Positions 57,449-64,000 of a DNA stretch of 64,000 bases are shown in pieces. The notes under the pieces were generated by a model. The model ran no database searches, was not told where the DNA came from, and was given only the letters and a program-made list of their open reading frames with translations. A program made the translations under genes and the position numbers. The stretch lies in the NCBI GenBank assembly GCA_021521415.1, contig JAIQDT010004994.1:16681-80680 (forward strand). Reading direction: 5' to 3'. Origin of the DNA: Bidens hawaiensis. Taxonomy: Eukaryota; Streptophyta; Magnoliopsida; Asterales; Asteraceae. Each line of letters begins with the position of its first letter. The stretch's first letter is position 1.

Positions 57449-60400
57449 CTACATATAACATTTGCGTAATTGAGCTCCATTCCATGTTCTAGGGATGGGA
57501 GTGCCATCGAGCCTTTCGAGCCGGTACGCGCCCTTTCCCAGAACTTCTTTGATAATGTATGGCCCTTCCCAAATCGGGGCCAACTTTCCTGGGCGTTGTT
57601 GGTTCGAAGCCTCGTTGTTACGCAGTATGTAGTCTCCTTCCTTGAAGTTGCAGAGTTTTACCCGCGTGTTGTAGTACTTTTGCATTTGTCGTTTGTAGTT
57701 TTCTTCACGCACGGCGGCTAAGTCTCTGCGCTCTTCGGTTAGCATAAGGTCTAACCGTCTTTCCGCATCATTGTCTTCTGGTTGGATTAAGACCCTTGGT
57801 GAGGGTAAACCGATTTCGACTGGGATCATGGCTTCAGTGCCATAAGTGAGACTGAACGGGGTTTCTCCCGTACTGGTCTTCTTCAGCGTTCTGTTTGCCC
57901 AAAGGACGTGCGGAAGCTCGTCCACCCAGCCGGATCTGTGTTCCAAGAGTCTTTTCTTGATGCCTTCGACGATGCTCTTGTTTGCTCTTTCTACCTCACC
58001 GTTACCTTGCGGGTGTGCCACTGAGGTAAAGGTGTGGGTGATTTGAAGTTCTTTCAGCCACTGCTGTAGCTTCTTGTCAGCAAAGTTGGTGCCATTGTCG
58101 CTTACCAAATTCTGTGGAAGTCCAAAACGACAAATAATAAATTCCCAAATAAATTTTTTGATATGCTTTGCAGTTGTTTGGGCTAAAGGTTTCGCTTCTA
58201 TCCATTTGGTGAAGTAGTCAATGGCTACCACTAGGAACTGAACATTCCCAGCTGCTGTTGGAAATGGGCCTGTCACGTCAATGGCCCACTTCTGAAATGG
58301 CCACGAGGAAGTGACAGGAACAAGTTCATTTTTCGGGCGATGCGTGTTGGGTGCGTAAAGCTGACAAGATCTGCATTTTCTGATGTATGCCAACGCGTCC
58401 ATATGCATACCCGGCCAGAAGTATCCCGCGTTGTTTAGCTTGGCTACCACAGCGCGGGGGCCTGCGTGTACTCCACAGATGCCTTCGTGAACCTCCCTTA
58501 GGAGGTAGTCAGCATCTTGGTTGTCTACGCATCTTAACAATGGGCCAAGAAAGTTACGTCTGTAAAGGGTGTCATTGACCAGCTGATAATTCAGTGCTTT
58601 ACAGCGTAGTTTTCTTGCCTGTGACTTCGACTCTGGTAACGTTCCTGCTTCAAGGTATTTTATTATTGGGGTCATCCATGTTTCTGTACCGGTTTGGATG
58701 ACACAAATTTCCTTGTGCGGGACTGATGGTGTTTCGAGGAGTTCCACGCGGATGTCCTTTCCCAAGTGGGTGAAGGCCAGTGATGCAAGCTTGCTTAACG
58801 CATCCGCAGATTTGTTTTCGCTGCGCTTGACATGTATCACTTTACAATCATTAAAATCGCGCATGATGGCTTTGGCCTGGGCGAGGTACAGGGCCATTGT
58901 GTCATTTACAGCCGTGTACGTCCCGTTTATTTGGTTTGCCACTAGCATGGAATCTACATGGGCTTCCAAATTTTTTACACCCATTTTACGCGCAATCCTC
59001 AATCCGGCCAGGAATGCTTCATATTCAGCTTCGTTATTCGTACTTGGGAAATCCAGCCGAATAGCATAAGTATATTCCTGGCCTGCTGGGTTTGTTAATT
59101 TTAACCCTGCGCCTGAACCCTCGTTACTAGCTGCTCCATCAGTGTAGAGTCGCCAGACCTCATCGATTTCGTGTGCTGGGGAGGGTTGAACCTCCTCCTG
59201 GCACTCTTTCTCCCGCGCAGCGGGGACTTCTGCAATAAAATCAGCCAGGACCTGGCCTTTAATGGCTGGTCTCGGCTTGTATTGAATCGCATATTCTCCC
59301 AATTCAATTGCCCATTTGGCTAGGCGTCCCGATAACTCGGGTTTGCCTAGAACATTTGAGAGTTTGAAGTTGGTGAGAATAGTGATTGGGTGACCCTGGA
59401 AATATCGTCTCAACCTGCGTGAAGCGTGTATAAGTGCCAAGACCAGTTTTTCCAGGGTAGAGTACCGGGTTTCCGCGTCTGCCAGCACGCGGCTAACATA
59501 ATAGATTGGCATCTGGATGCCTTTTCGTTCTACAAGCAGGACTGCCCCGGTTGCTCTATCTGTTGCGGAGAGGTATAGGATTAACTCCTCTCCCGCTTGT
59601 GGTGCTGTGAGTGTTGGGAGTTCGATCAGGCGTGATCGAATCTCCTGGAAAGCTGCTTCCGCTTCTGGTGTCCAGCGGAAGTGTGTTTTCTTTAAACAAT
59701 TTCTTAGCGTTGACACAAAAGGGAACGACCTATCCGCATGGTTTGCCAAAAAGCGGTTAAGCGCGACTAGTCGTCCGTTCAGTGTTTGAGCCTGTTTTAT
59801 GGTGGTAGGTGATTCCATTTTGACAATGGCTTCGACCTTTTCAGGGTTCGCTCTGAAGCCATCTTTAGTAATAATGACTCCCAAGAACTTCCCTTCTTCC
59901 ACCCCAAATGAACACTTGCTCGGGTTGAGCTTCATGTTTATCTTTCTAAGCGTGTTGAAAGTTTCCTCAATGTCTTTCAACATCGCCTCTGGCTCGGGGC
60001 TTTTGATGACCAAATCATCCATATAGACTTCCAAGTTTCTCCCAATTTGGGCGTGAAACTCTTTGTCCATTAGTCGTTGGTACGTGGACCCGGCGTTCTT
60101 AAGTCCGAATGGCATCATTTTATAACAAAATGTGCCATCGGGCGTCCGAAAGGCGGTTTTGTCCTGGTCATCTACAGCCATGTGGATTTGATGGTACCCC
60201 TTATACGCATCCAAGAAGCATTTAAGGCGAAATGGTGCCACCGAATCCACCTTGAGATCAATTTCTGGTAACGGATAACAATCTTTGGGGCATGCTTTGT
60301 TCAAATCTTTGAAATCTATGCACATGCGCCATTGTTTGTTATTCTTCGGTACCATTACGGGATTTGCAACCCACGTTTGATATTTGCTAACGCGCACGAT

Positions 60401-60460
60401 GCCCGCATCAAGGAGTTCCTTGACTTGGGTTCTGCACGCGTTGGTTTGCTCGGGCCCCAT
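57449..60460 (-). CDS. Gypsy pol polyprotein: reverse transcriptase, RNase H, integrase (5' truncated)
   Basis: A 1003-residue open frame with no internal stop. Reverse transcriptase opens the frame (VMVPKNNKQWRMCIDFKDLN, then FLDAYKGYHQIHM) with the YMDD active site at about residue 146. A degraded first RNase H-like region (YLSATDRATGAVLL, where TDAS is usual) is followed by a second RNase H (WRLYTDGAASNEGSG, NNEAEYEAFLAGL, HVDSMLVANQ, KSADALSKLA) with its acidic residues. Integrase has the HHCC finger (HEGICGVHAG ... CRSCQ) and DDE residues in WAIDVTGPF, VSDNGTNF and GNGEVERAN, ending with GPYIIKEVLGKGAYRL. The ATG at 60460 lies inside the domain and is not the native start; gag and protease are missing. 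The enzyme parts look intact, but the copy cannot be autonomous. Confidence 0.93.
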   Translation of the reverse strand: MGPEQTNACRTQVKELLDAGIVRVSKYQTWVANPVMVPKNNKQWRMCIDFKDLNKACPKDCYPLPEIDLKVDSVAPFRLKCFLDAYKGYHQIHMAVDDQDKTAFRTPDGTFCYKMMPFGLKNAGSTYQRLMDKEFHAQIGRNLEVYMDDLVIKSPEPEAMLKDIEETFNTLRKINMKLNPSKCSFGVEEGKFLGVIITKDGFRANPEKVEAIVKMESPTTIKQAQTLNGRLVALNRFLANHADRSFPFVSTLRNCLKKTHFRWTPEAEAAFQEIRSRLIELPTLTAPQAGEELILYLSATDRATGAVLLVERKGIQMPIYYVSRVLADAETRYSTLEKLVLALIHASRRLRRYFQGHPITILTNFKLSNVLGKPELSGRLAKWAIELGEYAIQYKPRPAIKGQVLADFIAEVPAAREKECQEEVQPSPAHEIDEVWRLYTDGAASNEGSGAGLKLTNPAGQEYTYAIRLDFPSTNNEAEYEAFLAGLRIARKMGVKNLEAHVDSMLVANQINGTYTAVNDTMALYLAQAKAIMRDFNDCKVIHVKRSENKSADALSKLASLAFTHLGKDIRVELLETPSVPHKEICVIQTGTETWMTPIIKYLEAGTLPESKSQARKLRCKALNYQLVNDTLYRRNFLGPLLRCVDNQDADYLLREVHEGICGVHAGPRAVVAKLNNAGYFWPGMHMDALAYIRKCRSCQLYAPNTHRPKNELVPVTSSWPFQKWAIDVTGPFPTAAGNVQFLVVAIDYFTKWIEAKPLAQTTAKHIKKFIWEFIICRFGLPQNLVSDNGTNFADKKLQQWLKELQITHTFTSVAHPQGNGEVERANKSIVEGIKKRLLEHRSGWVDELPHVLWANRTLKKTSTGETPFSLTYGTEAMIPVEIGLPSPRVLIQPEDNDAERRLDLMLTEERRDLAAVREENYKRQMQKYYNTRVKLCNFKEGDYILRNNEASNQQRPGKLAPIWEGPYIIKEVLGKGAYRLERLDGTPIPRTWNGAQLRKCYM

Positions 60461-60464
60461 TACT

Positions 60465-60557
60465 CTAAAATATATCTCTTCCCTGTAAATTATTTACAAG
60501 TTTTCTATGAAAATATTTTGAAATACCTCTTTAATGGTGCGATTTGTAGTCATGGTT
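60465..60557. repeat. 93-bp perfect direct repeat, right copy
   Basis: Same sequence as 51481-51573, directly abutting the broken 5' end of the polymerase frame (60460-60464). Confidence 0.93.
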
Positions 60558-61780
60558 GTAAAATTTCTTTCTAAGCGCCGATTAATCCATTTTGATCAAA
60601 ACATAACTATATAAATTTGGTACATATATGTAATTATGTATATTTGATAATTACATATAAACTACAATCTAATTAATCGCTATTTCATATCTCGTCACCT
60701 GACTGGCGGGCCGCAAGTTCTACAGTAGTACTGCTTGTAGTTGATCCTTTTGAGTCTTTGATGAGACATTTAACATGTGGGCCAGTAATAAGCCAGTCAT
60801 TATGAAAATGAATTTCAAAAAACAATAAATTATTTGGCAAAAGGACTTCCACATAATCATTCAATACAAAACTCTTTCTATCCCACATTAAAACCTTATC
60901 AAATCATTAGAGGGGAAGGGGCACATGCAAGGGTAAGTTTTATGGGTTCTATGCTACAAAACAAACTCACCCCTACCTATATGGATAGATTGTCAAATTG
61001 CAATTCATGGCAAACCTTTGCCATAAAGAATATATGACAATTGGAAAAATAAATGAGTAATTAATTATTATTATAAAAAACAAAATGTTCTAGAGTACTT
61101 GTGGCCTGTGGGTAGGTACCACCGATGAATTTGTGATTTTTGGGTACATAAGGGCAGAAATGATATGGCTTTACGGGATAGACCGGTGCATGGGTAATAC
61201 CCATGAGTGCCCCTACCCCTCTTATAAACACAAGACTATCAATTCTTCGGTACCTAGTTACTCATTAGATGGGAGGTCTTGGGTTCAAAACTAGACACTG
61301 ACGGTAAAATTTTGGCATAAAGTGCATTGGCGGTAACATTTGGGAAAATTTACACATTACAATTCCCACAATCCGAAACTCGATTTTAAACCTAATCAAC
61401 TAGAAATACCAACTAATTGGGACATATAAATTCTATATTTCTAACAATTTTACAAAATCAAAAGAACTATTCTAAATGCCCGACACAAAAATATTAAAAT
61501 GCGATACAACATTAATATTAAAACAAGATCTTTGAACCTGAGATGGTAAAACAACCAAATAGGAAACAGTCACAACAACAAACTCATTCTCCCGGATTTC
61601 ATTCCCAATTTTAATCTCTTCATCATCATTCCATCTCTCCAATCACAATATAAAACTGTCTTCATTACTCAAAACCAGTACCCTTCTCACCTTAATTAAT
61701 TTACTATATCACAAACTCAAAACCACTGCACTCCACTCTTGGATATGTAACGGGCCGGGCCTGGCCCGACCCGTTTAGGA
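60558..61780. other. Intergenic region with a MITE and a SINE-like stretch
   Basis: Contains the MITE at 60911-61221. At about 61245-61310 the sequence GGTACCTAGTTACTC ... GGTCTTGGGTTCAAAACT resembles A and B boxes of a tRNA-derived SINE, without a clear tail. The remainder includes the 3' flank of the B3 repressor gene. Confidence 0.4.
60911..61221. mobile_element. MITE with AGGGGNAGGGGCAC ends
   Basis: The left end AGGGGAAGGGGCAC and right end GTGCCCCTACCCCT are inverted copies, with GGGTA also mirrored inside. The target duplication is uncertain. A diverged relative may lie at 26350-26640. Confidence 0.55.
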
Positions 61781-64000
61781 TCAACTATCTTCGGCAGCCT
61801 TGTCCACCGTCTCCTCCTTTGGATCATCGGCAGGAGCTAGAGTAGCGTCTGTAACGGGCTGGGCAGGTGGGGCCCGAGAAGGAGAAGGCGGGCCTACAAC
61901 CGAAGGGTCACTTGTACCGTTGGGAAGCGAGCAAGGTACAAGTCCCGCAAACACAGTCTTCCATTCTAATGGGATCCCAGAGGGATTAATATTATTATTA
62001 TTAGCATTAGCATTAGCATCAACCATGGTTACATCTTCTTCCTTGACAGGATCACAATTCAAATCCAACTGTTGCCCCCCTTTACCACTGCTCTCACCAA
62101 CCTCCATCTCGATTGCCGCTCCGACACCAGGTGCCGCCGCCATGGTGTTAAGTGCAGAAACTGTTTTCTGGGCCATCACCCCCTCCTGATCGGATAACCG
62201 TTTCTTCTTTCTGAGCATTAATGTTTTGAAGCGGCGGCGGACGGTGAGACAAACGTTGCAGAAGCAGTTGGGTTTGTGTTTTCCCTTACCGCTCGGGGGT
62301 TGGATGCAAACGATGCAACTGCAACCAGGCCTGTGACGGGGGTGTCGGGTGGTGGCCCCCGCTGCTGATGACTCACCCAATTCGCCTATGGTTTCTCCTA
62401 GGACTGCAGCTGTAGCTAATGCATTGAGCCCGGATGGTTCTTGTTCTTCAATCATTTTTCCTTCAAGTTTTCGGGCCTTGAAATCTGGGAATTAACAGAA
62501 TCCAGAAATTAACAAAAAATATGAAATGTGATTCAAAGTAGATTAAGAGGTGCCAATTGCGACCCGTTTATGCCTGATCTCTAACAGGTAAACCTAGCCG
62601 GTTTTTATAAATTAAAAAAAATAGCTAGAGAGGAAAACAGGTGAAAATTTTTTTTGAACGGCCAACGAGTCCTCCAAAATCCAAATGGACTACTGGCTAA
62701 ATTCACCACATCGGGATACACTCGCCTTTCGATCCGGGGAAAACCCTCACCTAAGGCCAACGCCTGTGAGCACTTGCCCGAAGGCAAGTCAGTGCGATGA
62801 GATAAAACCCGTTCAATTCAAGGACACAACAAGTGAACGCCACAAGAAGTGCATTTTTAATGAATGAAACATCCTAAACTATCTTATAATTTTATTCAAG
62901 AAGAAAAAATTATAATAAAAAGGATATCATTTTTTTGTAACCATACTTTGACACTCTGATCAGTTTTTAGAAATTGATATTTTTGACAACAAAATGTCTG
63001 TCAGTTTGTATAAAAAAAAGGTGAATTTTTAGTGAATAAATCAACCAAAACTACTTTATATTGTATTCAAGAAAAAAAAAAGATTATTGACAAAGTAATA
63101 CAGTTTCTGTAATCATCTTTGACACCCGCAATCATTTATAAAAAATTGAATTTTTTTACAAGATAATGTCTCGGGTCAACACACCATGACCCATAACCAA
63201 ACGATCAATACCGACTATTCAAAAAACGGATCCGAGTTGGTTCCACTTGTGCCTAAGCATAGATTTTAGCATAAATAAACGATGTAAAATGTAAACTTTA
63301 GTCATAATACTTCAATGCGACATCAAAAAATGAAAATGTAAACTAAATGACAATATTCGATTCATACCCTTTCCAAATTTAAAAGCACGCTCCAAACCTT
63401 TTGCGTTCATCTCCTCAGGAGCAGAACATGAACACCTGGTCAAAGTCAAAACACACAACTATTATTACAAATTTACAATCGATTATCTTAACTTTTCTTA
63501 ATAAAATAGTTTATTCACTATATATTAATAAATGTTACCTATCTGGATCCCAAACATTATCAGCACATGTCCATTTTGGAGGAAGAAGAACATCAGAAGG
63601 TAACTTCCGCCATTTGTAGCAATCATCACACTGGCCCCATTGTTCTTGTGATCTACACCATACGTAATAATAATAATAATAACAACAACAATAATAATAA
63701 AATAATATTATTAGAAGGGTTGTCTTTTGTAAAAGCACTACAATAATACGAGAAGAAAAAAATTACCCAGATGCATTTGTTGTGAATATGGTCTTCTTGC
63801 CAAAAACTGGAGGTTCCTGAAATTAATTAAAAAAACAAAAAGAAATGAAATGAATGAGTGAATGAATCAATGAATGAATGAAACAAATAATGCCAGTATT
63901 TTAAAAGGTGACATCAAGCTTACATCATACTCTTCAAATTCACAATCTTCGATCATAGAAATAGTTGGTTTACAAGTAGGAGGTGGACGAAGCAACTCAT
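61781..64000 (-). CDS. VAL: VAL/HSI2-type B3 transcriptional repressor, 3' part (CW zinc finger and EAR motif)
   Basis: VAL proteins repress the seed maturation programme and recruit Polycomb factors. Minus-strand exons join in phase: 63924-64000 (open at the window edge), 63767-63816, 63539-63652, 63368-63435 and 61781-62484. The first two encode [25 protein letters not shown] and [17 protein letters not shown]. The third is the CW-type zinc finger, which reads methylated H3K4 ([31 protein letters not shown]). The last exon has the basic Cys-rich block [42 protein letters not shown], then the EAR repression motif LDLNCDP. The PHD-like and B3 domains lie beyond position 64000. Which VAL paralogue it is cannot be decided here. 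Confidence 0.93.
62485..63367. other. Intron of the VAL-like gene
   Basis: 883-bp intron, mostly AT-rich. A segment at 62650-62800 (GAACGGCCAACGAG ... GCACTTGCCCGAAGGC) has higher GC and may be an old insertion. Two related blocks (62875-62960 and 63040-63170: TTTTATTCAAGAA or TTGTATTCAAGAA, TTTTTGTAACCATA/TTCTGTAATCATC, TTTGACAC, ATTGAATTTTT) look like a local duplication of about 180 bp. Confidence 0.5.

Larger units (their letters stand above)
51574..60464 (-). mobile_element. 5'-truncated Tat-lineage Ty3/Gypsy LTR retrotransposon
   Basis: Oriented on the minus strand. The 3' LTR (51574-52501) is intact and adjoins a polypurine tract. Upstream in element order come a gene on the opposite strand (53651-56620), three 155-bp repeats (56840-57300) and the pol frame (57449-60460). 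The 5' LTR, primer binding site, gag and protease are absent: the element stops inside reverse transcriptase at 60464. An antisense gene between pol and the 3' LTR and a second RNase H are known traits of the plant Tat clade (Grande, Retand, RIRE2 types). Confidence 0.88.

Noticed and set aside
60834..61037. 67-residue plus-strand frame
   Set aside because: Falls across the edge of a MITE; no family resemblance.

Overview
This is a plant nuclear window, and the organism is a eudicot. Every protein gene is split by GT-AG introns, the intergenic DNA is AT-rich, and much of it is transposable elements. The repeat types (hAT, Tourist/Harbinger and Mutator-like MITEs, a Cassandra TRIM with a 5S rRNA segment, a Tat-type Gypsy element) and the Ulp1-like mobile gene fit an Asteraceae genome. 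The family-level assignment is my inference, not proof.

Layout. 1-2592 (-): the first four coding exons of carotenoid isomerase CRTISO, running off the left edge. 4650-8860 (+): a nine-exon gene resembling the N-terminal half of plant Ulp1-type, TE-associated proteins, without a protease domain; its last exon lies in a 458-bp tandem duplication. 11420-22679 (-): a 19-exon nardilysin-like M16 metallopeptidase whose zinc motif is intact, but with a 7-nt shortfall in exon 15 and an awkward last splice junction, so it may be a defective allele. 23048-26245: nested elements, with a Harbinger/Tourist-like element inside the 5' LTR of a Cassandra TRIM, inside a Mutator-like element with roughly 195-bp inverted repeats. 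28417-32342 (+): a TRF-like telobox MYB protein in seven exons. 35487-35972 (+): an intronless ATL RING-H2 ubiquitin ligase. 36388-41237: a noncoding element (E1) that hosts a relative (E2) and a solo LTR; a third relative (E3) lies at 48645-50931. 42605-44003: a hAT-type element. 44700-47043 (-): a plant-specific Cys-rich, His-rich protein often named extra-large-G-protein-like, start not found. 51481-60557: a 5'-truncated Tat-lineage Gypsy retrotransposon on the minus strand, flanked by 93-bp perfect direct repeats and carrying an antisense gene with five exons. 61781-64000 (-): the 3' half of a VAL/HSI2-type B3 repressor (CW zinc finger and EAR motif), running off the right edge.

The host genes do not form a pathway. 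They are unrelated single genes for carotenoid synthesis, peptide processing, telomere-type DNA binding, ubiquitination and seed-programme repression, separated by repeats. The most unusual material is in the repeats: the truncated retrotransposon with long target-like duplications and a spliced antisense gene, and the family of noncoding elements sharing an intron-like module. Exon boundaries were placed by eye from reading frame and splice consensus; no alignment or transcript was available.
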